This document shows positions 1 to 8,665 of a stretch of 64,000 bases of DNA, piece after piece. The position numbers and the translations under genes were made by a program. Under the pieces are notes generated by a model. The model did no database searches and was not told the DNA's origin. It saw only the letters and a list, made by a program, of their open reading frames with translations. The DNA comes from Planctomycetota bacterium (GTDB lineage Bacteria; Planctomycetota; UBA8742; UBA2392): assembly GCA_020638635.1 (NCBI GenBank), contig JACKIE010000001.1, forward strand, positions 310,001-374,000, read 5' to 3'. The stretch's first letter is position 1, and each line of letters starts with the position of its first letter.

Positions 1-1586
1 TGCTCGTCGGGGATCAGGTCCGTGATGTCAAATTCCTCGGCGCCGGCTGCCTGGATTTCCGTGCGGCGCTCGTCGCCGTGGCGCTTCTTCACGTCAGCCA
101 GGTCGTCCTTGATGATGCCCAACACGCGGGCCTCGCGGGCCAGGATGTCCATCAGGTCGGCGATCTCGGCCAGCAGCGCGGCGTACTCTTCCTCCAGCTT
201 GTCGCGCTCGAGGCCGGTCAGCTTGCTGAGCGTCATGGCCAGGATTGCGTCGGCCTGCGCGCGCGTGAGCGTCTCGTTGCCCTCGATGGTGTGGCCGCCC
301 TCGGTCTTCACCTTCTTGGGGAACTTCAAGGCCATCAGCTTTTCGCGCGCTTCGTTCACGTCTTTTGACGCGCGGATCAGCTTGATGATCTCGTCCATCT
401 TCGTGAGGGCGAGCAGCAGGCCGATCACGATGTGCTGGCGCGCGCGGGCCTTGTTCAGCAGCCAGCGCGTGCGGCGCAGGATCACTTCCTTGCGGTGGTC
501 GCGGTACGCCTCGCACAGCTGCTTCAGGTTCAGGGTATGCGGGCGGCCCTCGACGATCGCGATGTTGATGATACTGAAGCTCTGCTGCAGCTGGGTGTGC
601 TTGTACAGCTGGTTCAGCACGATGTTCGGGTCGTCGCCGCGCTTGACCTCGACTACCAGCCGGATGTCCTTTTTGCTGTAGTCGTTGATGTCGTTGACGC
701 CCGTGATGCTGCCCGCGCGCACCAGGCCCGCGATGCGGTCAATCAGCGCCGCCTTGTTCACCTGGTACGGAATTTCCGTGATCACCAGGTTGGTCTTGCC
801 GTGGTCGCCCTGCTCGATCTCAACGCGGCCGCGCACGGTGACGATGCTGCGCCCGGTCTTGTAGGCCTCGCGGATCGGCTTCACGCCGCAGATCACGCCG
901 CCGGTGGGGAAATCAGGGCCTTTCACGATCTTGCACAGGTCGTCGATGCTGCATTCCGGGTTGTCCACCACGTGGGTGATGGCGTCGCAGATCTCGTTCA
1001 CGTTGTGCGGCGCCATGGAGGTCGCCATGCCCACCGCGATGCCGGCCGTGCCGTTACACAGCAGGTTGGGAAACTTGCCTGGCAGCACCGTGGGTTCTTT
1101 GCGGGTGCCCTCGAAGTTGTCGATGAAATCGACGGTGTCCTTGTCGAGGTCTTCCAGCATGTCCGTGGCGGCGCGGGTCATGCGCGCCTCGGTGTATCGC
1201 ATGGCGGCGGGCGGGTCGCCGTCGATGGTGCCGAAGTTGCCCTGCGGGTCCACCAGCATGTAACGGGTGTTGAAGTCCTGGCCCATGCGCACCAGCGTGG
1301 GGTAGACCACTGATTCGCCGTGCGGGTGGTAGTTGCCGGATGTGTCGCCGCAGATCTTGGCGCACTTGCGGTGCTTGGCGGTGGCGCCCAGGTTCAGGTC
1401 ATGCATGGCCACCAGCACGCGGCGCTGGGACGGCTTCAAACCGTCGCGCACGTCCGGCAAGGCGCGGCTGACGATCACCGACATGGCGTAGGTCAGGTAC
1501 GACTCGCGCATTTCGTCGGCGATGTTCAGCGGCTCGATACGGCCGTCAGAGGGCGGTGTGGTTGCGGCAGGTTCCTTCTTGGCCAT
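1..1586 (-). CDS. gyrA: DNA gyrase subunit A, C-terminal part beyond window
   Basis: This is the breakage-reunion subunit of gyrase (or the closely related topoisomerase IV ParC), which cuts and rejoins DNA in the A2B2 holoenzyme. The frame is open to the window edge, giving about 528 N-terminal residues. Visible motifs are TYAMSVIVSRALPDVRDGL, the QRDR stretch HPHGESVVYPTLVRMGQ, and the active-site tyrosine context AAMRYTEARM. The position equivalent to E. coli Asp87 is Pro while Ser83 is kept. Start chosen at the ATG preceded by AGAGGA. Gyrase is preferred over ParC by general resemblance only; the C-terminal GyrA-box that would settle it lies outside. Confidence 0.93.
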   Translation of the reverse strand, partial: MAKKEPAATTPPSDGRIEPLNIADEMRESYLTYAMSVIVSRALPDVRDGLKPSQRRVLVAMHDLNLGATAKHRKCAKICGDTSGNYHPHGESVVYPTLVRMGQDFNTRYMLVDPQGNFGTIDGDPPAAMRYTEARMTRAATDMLEDLDKDTVDFIDNFEGTRKEPTVLPGKFPNLLCNGTAGIAVGMATSMAPHNVNEICDAITHVVDNPECSIDDLCKIVKGPDFPTGGVICGVKPIREAYKTGRSIVTVRGRVEIEQGDHGKTNLVITEIPYQVNKAALIDRIAGLVRAGSITGVNDINDYSKKDIRLVVEVKRGDDPNIVLNQLYKHTQLQQSFSIINIAIVEGRPHTLNLKQLCEAYRDHRKEVILRRTRWLLNKARARQHIVIGLLLALTKMDEIIKLIRASKDVNEAREKLMALKFPKKVKTEGGHTIEGNETLTRAQADAILAMTLSKLTGLERDKLEEEYAALLAEIADLMDILAREARVLGIIKDDLADVKKRHGDERRTEIQAAGAEEFDITDLIPDE

Positions 1587-1609
1587 GTGGTCCTCTCAGA
1601 AGATGCCGC

Positions 1610-1637
1610 AATTTAGCGGGTTTGGCCGCGATAACAA
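1610..1637 (-). promoter_or_regulatory. sigma-70-type promoter of gyrA
   Basis: Read on the minus strand: TTGTTA (1637-1632), 16-nt spacer, TAAATT (1615-1610), about 24 nt before the gyrA start codon. The match to the -35/-10 consensus is moderate and the position is right for a gene with a short leader. Confidence 0.5.
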
Positions 1638-1729
1638 GCGGCAAACGGACCGGGCAATCGCCCGCAAACCCGCTTGGTGAAGGGCATCACATCCCGTTGG
1701 CAAGTTGTGGAACGATTGCGGGCAACCAG

Positions 1730-3829
1730 CTACAGCTTGACGTCAATGCTCGCGAACAGCAGCTCTTCGGCCTGGGGCGCGGGCACCGGGCGGCCGAACA
1801 GGTAGCCCTGTGCCCAGCGACAGCCGTGGTCGTGCAGGAACTTGAGCTGGCCCGAATGCTCGATGCCCTCGGCAATCACCCGCAAGTTCATGGCCTCGGC
1901 CAGGGCGAGGATCGAGGTGCTGATCGCCACATGGTCCTTGTCGTGGGGCAGGCCGCTGATGAAGGAGCGGTCCAGCTTGATTGCCTCAACAGGCAGTTTG
2001 CCCAGGTAGCTGAACGAGCTGTAGCCGGTGCCGAAGTCGTCGATGGAAATGCCGATGCCCATGGCCTTGAGTTCGTCCAGGGCCTGCAGATCGCCCTTGG
2101 AGTAATCGACGAACACGCTCTCGGTCAGTTCGAGTTTCAGCGCCGAAGTCGGCAGGCCGGTGTCGCGCAGCACGTCGCGCACCATGCTGACCACGTCTTC
2201 GCGCTGCAGCTGGTAGGCCGACAGGTTGACGCTGATGATGGTGGGCTCGCCGAACTGGTCCATCCACTGGCGGTTCTGGCGGCACGCCGCGTGCAGGACT
2301 TGGCGGCCCAGCGCGCAGATCAGCCCGGTTTCCTCGGCCACGGGGATGAAATCGGCCGGCGAGACCATGCCGCGGCCGGGCTGCATCCAGCGCACCAGGG
2401 CCTCGTAGCCCGCCACGACACGCTTATGCAGATCCACCACGGGCTGGTAGAACACGACGATCTCCTCCGTGCCGATGGCGCGCCGCAGGTCGGTCTCGAT
2501 GCGCATCATCATGACCGTCTGGCTGTGCATCTCGATGTCGAACACCTCGTAGCGCGCACGGCCCTTTTCCTTGGCGCGGTACATGGCGATATCGGCGTGG
2601 CGCAGCAGGTCTTCGGCGTCGCCTGAGCCTTCCTGGCTGAGCGCGATGCCGATGCTCGCGCTGGCCTTCACGTCCGTGCCACGCACGACGACTTCCGGCT
2701 CCAGCGCTGAATGGATGCGTTCCGCCAGGTGTACCGCGTTGCGCAGATCATGCACGTCTTCAATCACCACCGCGAACTCGTCGCCACCCAGGCGCGCAAC
2801 GGTGTCGGCCGGTCGAACGGCGCTCATGAGACGCCGCGACACTTCCAGGATCAGCTGGTCGCCGGCCGTGTGGCCCATGCAGTCGTTGACCAGCTTGAAG
2901 CGGTCGAGGTCAACCAGCAGCACCGCGCAGCGGCATCCCGGCTGGTCGTCGCGGCGTTTGAGCAGGTGGTTGATGCGGTTCATGGCGAGCGCGCGGTTGG
3001 GCAGGCCGGTAAGCTTGTCGTGGAAGGCGTCGTGCAGAATCTGGCGCTCGATGCGCTTCTTTTCGCTGATGTCGCGAATCACCGCTATGTAGAGGCGTTT
3101 GCTGCCTCCTTCCACTTCGCTGATGGTGACCTCGGCGTCGATCAGGCGTCCGTCGCTGCGGCCGGCCACGAATTCGCGCGGGGTGCGCAACTGTTTGCGG
3201 ACGTCGCCGGTGCCGGCCCTGCCGGGGAGTGGCAGAATGGGTATGCCGCCTTCGCCGGGGAACAGGCAGCCGATGTCGGCGCCGATCAGGTTCTCGGCGC
3301 TGAAGCCGTACATCTCGCAGATCGCGGCGTTGGCGGTGACGATGCGCCCGCCGTGGTCGAAAGTGACGATGCCGTCGGCGGCGGCCTCCAGGATTGCCTC
3401 GGTCTCGATGGTGAACTGCAGCAACGAGGCTTCGATTTCGGATAGCCGGCGCTTGGTGCGGATCATCTCCAGCGCCCGGGCCAGCGCACTCGGCAGCCGG
3501 TCCAGGAAATCGGTGTCCTTCACGATGTAGTCCACCGCGCCGCGTTTCATCAGCTCCACGGCCAATGACTCGTTGCCCTGGCCGGTGGTAATGATGAACG
3601 GGAAGCTCTTGCCGTTTTTCTCAAGCTGATCGAGCAGGTCCAGGGCCCGCATGTCGGGCAGGATGTTGTCGATCAACAGCAGGTCCGCGCTGTAATCAAG
3701 CAGCCACTGCACGGCCTGGGTGCCCGTGTCCACCGTGACGGGCTCGCACTCGACCTTGGCCACGGCGTTGCTGACCAGCTTCGCCACGCCGGGGTCGTCC
3801 TCGATGATCAGGACCTTGGGGGTAACCAT
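1730..3829 (-). CDS. Response regulator with PAS, GGDEF and EAL domains
   Basis: A cytoplasmic cyclic-di-GMP enzyme under phosphorelay control, 699 aa. An N-terminal receiver (about 1-120) has the acidic pair near residue 10 and phospho-acceptor Asp54 in LLLIDNILPDM. A PAS domain follows (about 140-260), then a diguanylate cyclase domain with intact GGDEF (ARLGGDEFAVV) and a phosphodiesterase domain with intact EAL (YEALVRW), DDFGTGYSS and AEGIE motifs. Both catalytic halves look active, so the net direction cannot be told from sequence. It is last in a three-gene run with a kinase and a single receiver; AAAGGAGGAGG before the ATG is a strong ribosome site. Confidence 0.9.
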   Translation of the reverse strand: MVTPKVLIIEDDPGVAKLVSNAVAKVECEPVTVDTGTQAVQWLLDYSADLLLIDNILPDMRALDLLDQLEKNGKSFPFIITTGQGNESLAVELMKRGAVDYIVKDTDFLDRLPSALARALEMIRTKRRLSEIEASLLQFTIETEAILEAAADGIVTFDHGGRIVTANAAICEMYGFSAENLIGADIGCLFPGEGGIPILPLPGRAGTGDVRKQLRTPREFVAGRSDGRLIDAEVTISEVEGGSKRLYIAVIRDISEKKRIERQILHDAFHDKLTGLPNRALAMNRINHLLKRRDDQPGCRCAVLLVDLDRFKLVNDCMGHTAGDQLILEVSRRLMSAVRPADTVARLGGDEFAVVIEDVHDLRNAVHLAERIHSALEPEVVVRGTDVKASASIGIALSQEGSGDAEDLLRHADIAMYRAKEKGRARYEVFDIEMHSQTVMMMRIETDLRRAIGTEEIVVFYQPVVDLHKRVVAGYEALVRWMQPGRGMVSPADFIPVAEETGLICALGRQVLHAACRQNRQWMDQFGEPTIISVNLSAYQLQREDVVSMVRDVLRDTGLPTSALKLELTESVFVDYSKGDLQALDELKAMGIGISIDDFGTGYSSFSYLGKLPVEAIKLDRSFISGLPHDKDHVAISTSILALAEAMNLRVIAEGIEHSGQLKFLHDHGCRWAQGYLFGRPVPAPQAEELLFASIDVKL

Positions 3830-3851
3830 CGCCTCCTCCTTTCGCGCCGCG

Positions 3852-4283
3852 CTATTCCTCGAGCGGCGGCACGCGCATGATGTGCAGGAACATTCCCAGC
3901 CGCTTGATCACGTCCACGAACTCGTCGTAATCCACGGGCTTGGTGATGTAGTCGTTGCAGCCGAGCTCGTGGCAGCGCCGGATCTCCTGGGGCTCGTCCG
4001 TGGTGGTCAGCATGATCACCGGCATCAGCCGCAACTTCGAGTTCGCCTTCACGTGCTTCAGCACCTCGTCACCGCTTACCTTGGGCATGCGGATGTCCAG
4101 CAGCAGCAGGTAGGCGTTCTCGAAGTCCACGTGCTCGCTGCCGTTTTGCTTGTCCGCCAGGAAGTCCAGCACCTGCTGCCCGTCCTCGAAGCGACGGATG
4201 GTGTTGCGGATCCCCACGGTGCGAAGGTTGTTCTTCACCAGCGTGGCGTGGCCGGGGTCGTCCTCGGCTAACAGAATTTCCAT
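3852..4283 (-). CDS. Single-domain response regulator, Rcp1-like
   Basis: A stand-alone receiver domain of 143 aa, with no DNA-binding or enzymatic output. It likely acts as a phosphate shuttle for the adjacent kinase. It shows MEILLAEDDP with the acidic pocket, Asp63 in LLLLDIRMP, Thr in LTTTD, and Lys in YITKP. The family resembles Rcp1-type regulators that partner phytochrome-like kinases. The frame is open further upstream, but the ATG at 4283 has AGGAGG eight bases before it, so this internal ATG is chosen. Gaps of 22 nt to both neighbours suggest one transcript. Confidence 0.88.
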   Translation of the reverse strand: MEILLAEDDPGHATLVKNNLRTVGIRNTIRRFEDGQQVLDFLADKQNGSEHVDFENAYLLLLDIRMPKVSGDEVLKHVKANSKLRLMPVIMLTTTDEPQEIRRCHELGCNDYITKPVDYDEFVDVIKRLGMFLHIMRVPPLEE

Positions 4284-4305
4284 CTTGGCGTTCCTCCTCT
4301 TTGCG

Positions 4306-7300
4306 TCAGGTGCGGTTTGAGTCATGGCTGCTGTTCCCCGTGGTTGCCGCGCCGACACGCCTGACAGGCTGTGCCGGTACGGTTATGACAAATCGACTGC
4401 CCTTGCCCTGTTCCGAATCGACACGGATGTCGCCCCCGTTGCGCTCCAGGATGCGCCGCACGGCCGCCAGCCCCAGGCCGTCGCCGTCGATGCCATCCTT
4501 GGGGTTCAGGCGGTGGAACACTTCGAAAATCACTGCCAGGTGGTTCTTCGCGATGCCCAGGCCGTTGTCGGAAAACGTGTATTCGACCATCCCTTCCACT
4601 TCGCGGCCGCTGACCACGATCTCGGCCGGCCGGTCGGGCGAGCGGTACTTGATGGCGTTGTCCAGCAGGTTGGAGCAGACCTGGCTGAGCTGGTCCGGGT
4701 CCATGTAGCATGGCGGCAGCGGCTCTACTTTCACATCCACCTCGCGTTCGTTGATCACGAACTGCATGGCGCCTACCACCTCGCTCATCAGTGCATTCAT
4801 GTCGACGACGGAGGGGTGTAGGACTGAGCGCCCCAGGCGCGAAAGCCGCAGCAGGCCCTTGATCAGGCGGTCCATCTTGCGGGTGCTTGAGTCGATGTAG
4901 CCCAGCGCCTCAGGGATGTCCTCGCGCAGCAGCGGGGTAACTTCCTCGCGCAGCTCTTCCTTGAGCGCGCCGTTGGACAACAGCTCGTTGAGCCGCGACA
5001 CGGAGTCCGCCATCTGGCGGCTGAAGCCCTGCAGGTTCACCAGGGGCGAACGCAGGTCGTGCGAAGCGACGTACACGATGCTCTCAAGCTCTTTGTTCAC
5101 CTGGCGCAGGCGCTGCTCGCTCATGACGATGGCCTGCTGGGCCCGGCGGCGCTCCGTGATGTCGCGCACCGAGGCGACCACCATGGGGCGACCGTCGAAG
5201 CTGAGCGGGCTGAGACTGACTTCGACCGGTACGGAGTCGCCATCCTTGTTCACGCCGGCCAGTTCGCGTCCAGCGACCATGGACCGGATGTCGGGGGAAG
5301 CAGCGTAGGCCGTGCGCTGCCCGACGTGGGCTTCGCGCAGGTGCTCCGGCAAGAGGATTTCAACCTTCTGCCCGATCGCCTCATCGCGGGTCCAGCCGAA
5401 CAAGCTCACCGCTCGGCGGTTGAACTCGACGATGGTTCCATTCTCGTTCACCAGGATGGTGGCGTCCGGGGCGGAGGCCACCAGGGCCTCGAAGCGCGCG
5501 GCGTTTTCCTCGGCGTGGGTCACCGCGCGCTGCAGCTCTACGTTGCTGCGCTCGACATCTTTCAGCAGCTTCTCGCGCTCTTCGGCCGCCTTCACCCGTT
5601 GGGTGATGTCGCGGATCACCCAGGCGAACTTGCGCCCTTCCGCGGTCTTGAATGCCGAGATCGCCACGGTTGCGGGGAATTCGTTTCCATCCAGCATTCT
5701 GCCGCGACCCTCGGACTGGGAGCCCGCCAGGTCCTCCATGCGGCTGGTGCGAACCTTGCTGACCAGCAGGTCCGGCAGGCCGCCGCTCTGCACCACCAGG
5801 CTGTCCACGCCCTTGCCTACCAGTTGCTCGCGTGTGCCGCGGAACATGGAAGCGGCCGATTCGTTTACTTCCTCGATGCGGCCGTTGGCGTCCACGATCA
5901 GCACCGCGTCCAGCACGGAGGCGAACAGGTTGGCAAGCTTTTCCTCGCGCTCTTCCAGCTGGTTCATGCTGTCGGTCAACCGCTCGGCGTTGGCTCTGGC
6001 GGTGCGTCCAAGCTGGACGCTGAGCCCCAGCAGGTTGGCGAGGATCAGGCCGGCCAGCAGGATCGATTCCGCAATGCGCGAGCGTGCGTTGGCCACATAG
6101 GACACGGTGGGAGAGATAGTGATGTCCCAGCTCTCTCCACCGACGCGAAAGTCGGACCTGGCGTCGAAAGCGGCCTCTTCGAGAGTCTGAGCCTTCTGCT
6201 GCTCAAGAATGGAACCGCCGGGGCTGCTCAACTCGAATTCGAACTCATTCCAGGCCTTCTCGGGGATAAACCGCCGCAGGTACCTGTCGGCGTCGATCAG
6301 CGCCAGGGCCAGTCCCTCGTTGGCTCCGCGCTGATCGATGGCGGCGACAATCAGAAATCCCTTGCGTCCTTCCGGCAGCAAAACGGGACCATGCAGGAAC
6401 GAGATGCGGTCCGTAAGCCTTACACCGGCCTGTGATGAGGCCGTCTTCACCACGCTTTCGACGTAAATCCGGTCGTCGTTGCGCCCTGCCTCAGAGACAT
6501 ACTCAAACTCCCCACCGCGCTTGACCCACACGGCCAGGACCATTCCGGGGATATCCTTCACGTACGCCCGGGCGTCGGCATGCCAGGACTCCGATGCGAA
6601 TACCGGGTTCTGCTCGATACGCAGGGCCATGCGCTCCATCGCCTTGCGCGACTGGTTGGTCTCAAGCGCCACCTCGGAGGCCAGCTGCTCGACCTCGGCG
6701 CTTCCCTGGGCCCGGATTACCTCGGTCTCGCGGACCTCCAGGTACATCGCCAACGCGACCACTGCCGCCGACACCCCGAAGGAGACCACGACCGCCACCA
6801 CGGATATCGGTGAGCGCAGCGTCTCGGACAATTCGCGCCAGGCATGCCGGATCACGCCAAGGGCAAGCAGCAGGGCGCAGACCGCCGTCATGACCGACAT
6901 GCCGGTCAGGATGCCCCAGCCGAAACCGACGAGCAGATTGCCGAAATAGCCGGTGAAGGCGAACGTCGCGTAGCCCAGTGCCAGGGTCCCCAGCACACTC
7001 GCGCCCAGCCGTTGCCACAGGCTGGGACGCAGCAGCAGCATCGCCCCAGTCGCGATGAACAGAAAGGAAAACGCGGAGGCCGAGGACATGCGGCCGCGGG
7101 AAGAGACGTGATCTTCCGTGAAGGGCGAAACCAGCAAGGTGTCCAGGAAGATGTGTTCAATGTCCGCGTAGTTGGCTATCAGGGTGAGGGTGCAGATCGC
7201 AACCACGCAACCGCCACAGGCCAGCACCAGCCGCCTGCGCCGGCCGGCAACGCCCCACACCGCAACGGAACACAGCAGTACAGAGAGTGCCGTGGTGAGC

Positions 7301-7443
7301 TGCATCACGGCCGAGAACTTGCCCGGCCTGACCATCCACTCAATCTGGAAGAACCAGCCGCAGACCGTGACAATGGCGATCAAGGCGGCAAGCGCCGGCA
7401 GGACGAGTTCTGTTTTGCGAACTGCGCTCACGAACGTTCTCAA
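4306..7443 (-). CDS. Membrane sensor histidine kinase with CHASE and two PAS domains
   Basis: A 1045-aa hybrid-free sensor kinase. About seven hydrophobic segments occupy the first 220 residues. They are followed by a probable CHASE-type extracytoplasmic sensor (about 240-450), a further membrane segment (around 465-485), two PAS domains (starting near 510 and 650), a HisKA H-box SHDLRSPL near residue 795, and a HATPase domain with N-box NLLDNAIKY, G1 SDNGLGI and G2 GDGLGLAA. The catalytic motifs are complete. It heads the operon with the Rcp1-like receiver and the GGDEF/EAL regulator, its probable phosphorylation targets. The ligand is unknown. Confidence 0.88.
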   Translation of the reverse strand: MRTFVSAVRKTELVLPALAALIAIVTVCGWFFQIEWMVRPGKFSAVMQLTTALSVLLCSVAVWGVAGRRRRLVLACGGCVVAICTLTLIANYADIEHIFLDTLLVSPFTEDHVSSRGRMSSASAFSFLFIATGAMLLLRPSLWQRLGASVLGTLALGYATFAFTGYFGNLLVGFGWGILTGMSVMTAVCALLLALGVIRHAWRELSETLRSPISVVAVVVSFGVSAAVVALAMYLEVRETEVIRAQGSAEVEQLASEVALETNQSRKAMERMALRIEQNPVFASESWHADARAYVKDIPGMVLAVWVKRGGEFEYVSEAGRNDDRIYVESVVKTASSQAGVRLTDRISFLHGPVLLPEGRKGFLIVAAIDQRGANEGLALALIDADRYLRRFIPEKAWNEFEFELSSPGGSILEQQKAQTLEEAAFDARSDFRVGGESWDITISPTVSYVANARSRIAESILLAGLILANLLGLSVQLGRTARANAERLTDSMNQLEEREEKLANLFASVLDAVLIVDANGRIEEVNESAASMFRGTREQLVGKGVDSLVVQSGGLPDLLVSKVRTSRMEDLAGSQSEGRGRMLDGNEFPATVAISAFKTAEGRKFAWVIRDITQRVKAAEEREKLLKDVERSNVELQRAVTHAEENAARFEALVASAPDATILVNENGTIVEFNRRAVSLFGWTRDEAIGQKVEILLPEHLREAHVGQRTAYAASPDIRSMVAGRELAGVNKDGDSVPVEVSLSPLSFDGRPMVVASVRDITERRRAQQAIVMSEQRLRQVNKELESIVYVASHDLRSPLVNLQGFSRQMADSVSRLNELLSNGALKEELREEVTPLLREDIPEALGYIDSSTRKMDRLIKGLLRLSRLGRSVLHPSVVDMNALMSEVVGAMQFVINEREVDVKVEPLPPCYMDPDQLSQVCSNLLDNAIKYRSPDRPAEIVVSGREVEGMVEYTFSDNGLGIAKNHLAVIFEVFHRLNPKDGIDGDGLGLAAVRRILERNGGDIRVDSEQGKGSRFVITVPAQPVRRVGAATTGNSSHDSNRT

Positions 7444-7869
7444 GCGGGTGCATCTATGAGCGGTCCTGCGTCGAGTCGTCTGGAGCTGTCAATTGGCGCC
7501 GTCGTCGGCGCCGTGTTGCGTTGAGTTACACTGCGATGCCGTGTCTCGTGTCGTTAGCCCGTTCCAGCCAAAGATCAGCAATACCGTACAACCTGTCCTT
7601 TATATCGTCTACCGAATTCTCCATTGTGCAACAGTTGCTATTGTTAACGTTTGTACAATACAGCGTGTCACGACTAAATAATGGACTCTGGTGGACCGAA
7701 TTTCCAGCCCAAACAAACGGAAATCTTGCCTAATATGCATATTTTTAACACGATTTCTTAGGACTATTACCGAAATATGTAATATGATGGCACTTGCAGC
7801 TCTTGCTATTTGAATGATTCTTGCGACGACCAATCCCACCATTTGTGCCGAGGTTGCTTGTTGCCACGC
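7444..7869. other. AT-rich intergenic region upstream of the kinase operon
   Basis: About 425 bases without a convincing gene, markedly more AT-rich than its surroundings from about 7560 to 7850. It should carry the promoter of the minus-strand kinase operon. A perfect GGCGCC inverted repeat with a GTCGTC loop lies at 7495-7512. The stretch near 7625-7655 contains interleaved ATTGT/ACAAT half-sites around GTTAAC that could bind a regulator. No start site can be fixed by eye. Confidence 0.4.
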
Positions 7870-8379
7870 CTACTTCACCCCTGCCGCCTGCAGGCGCTTT
7901 TCCGCTGCGGCGGCCTGTGGGTGGCCCCCCATCTTGGCGATGCGATAGTTACGCATGGCCTCGCCCTTGTCCACCCGCGTGTGAAACAGCCCGTGCTCAT
8001 ACACCAGCCCCAGGCGATAGGCGGCCTCAACCCCGGCCGGATTCGCCGGGGTGGTGCCAAAATCCGTCTCCGAAAAGTCGCCCCCCGCGTACTGGGCCTG
8101 CCAGAACAGGGCCTGCTCAATCGACTGCGTGGCGTGTTCGCCGGCGCCCGGGTCGTAGTAGCGCACGAAGGGTCGGCCGTCGCCCCAGAACTGCACTTCG
8201 TAACCCTGCAGCACCTGCTGCTCCAGGGCCGATGTCGATTGGCCCGACGCCGGCGTTTGGGCCGCCCCCGGCGCGGATGCGGGAACATCGGAAGAGCCAT
8301 ACCAGATCACGAAACCGAGAAAGCCCGCCACCAGGGCAAAGAAAACGCCGGCCGCGATGGCAACGATCTTCATGTCCAT
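7870..8379 (-). CDS. Membrane-anchored protein with a Sel1-like repeat
   Basis: 169 aa. One N-terminal transmembrane helix or uncleaved signal (about residues 5-27, IVAIAAGVFFALVAGFLGF) is followed by a Pro/Ala/Ser linker and a C-terminal half whose AAYRLGLVYEHG and GEAMRNYRIAKMGG pieces resemble a single Sel1/TPR-like repeat. Such repeats mediate protein contacts. No catalytic motif is seen and the function is unknown. Two ATGs lie two codons apart; the first is used. The gene stands alone. Confidence 0.6.
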   Translation of the reverse strand: MDMKIVAIAAGVFFALVAGFLGFVIWYGSSDVPASAPGAAQTPASGQSTSALEQQVLQGYEVQFWGDGRPFVRYYDPGAGEHATQSIEQALFWQAQYAGGDFSETDFGTTPANPAGVEAAYRLGLVYEHGLFHTRVDKGEAMRNYRIAKMGGHPQAAAAEKRLQAAGVK

Positions 8380-8665
8380 GAGGACCCCTAGAAGCGGTGC
8401 TGTGACTAAGATATATGATTTCAGGGCAAATTGAAGCCTTTTAATTACTTTAAGTAATGTAATTGAGGTGCGGTCACCTGTCTGATGTGATTTTACACGC
8501 CGCGGAAGCGCTCCAATATGCCATTATGGATCGATCCAGAATCGAGTTCCTAAGCTGGCTAATCCCAATGGTTTACGAGACGTCGCCCGGACGCACGGCT
8601 GAATCGGCCCGCGCGCGACTTGTGTCGCGTCGTACTTCACGGGGCGGAAATCGTACACGTACCGG
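8380..8665. other. Intergenic region, AT-rich near the left gene
   Basis: About 286 bases. From 8405 to 8470 it is AT-rich, with an imperfect inverted repeat of ATTAC/GTAAT around 8444-8458 and a TATATC hexamer on the minus strand, plausibly promoter and operator of the Sel1-like gene. The rest shows nothing recognisable. Confidence 0.35.

Noticed and set aside
432..2626. Long open frames opposite gyrA and the GGDEF/EAL gene
   Set aside because: Compositionally they are His/Val/Gln/Arg-rich antisense shadows of GC-rich genes whose motifs are unmistakable on the other strand.
7444..7870. A small gene or RNA in the AT-rich gap
   Set aside because: No frame has a ribosome site and plausible composition; no tRNA cloverleaf or known riboswitch core was seen.
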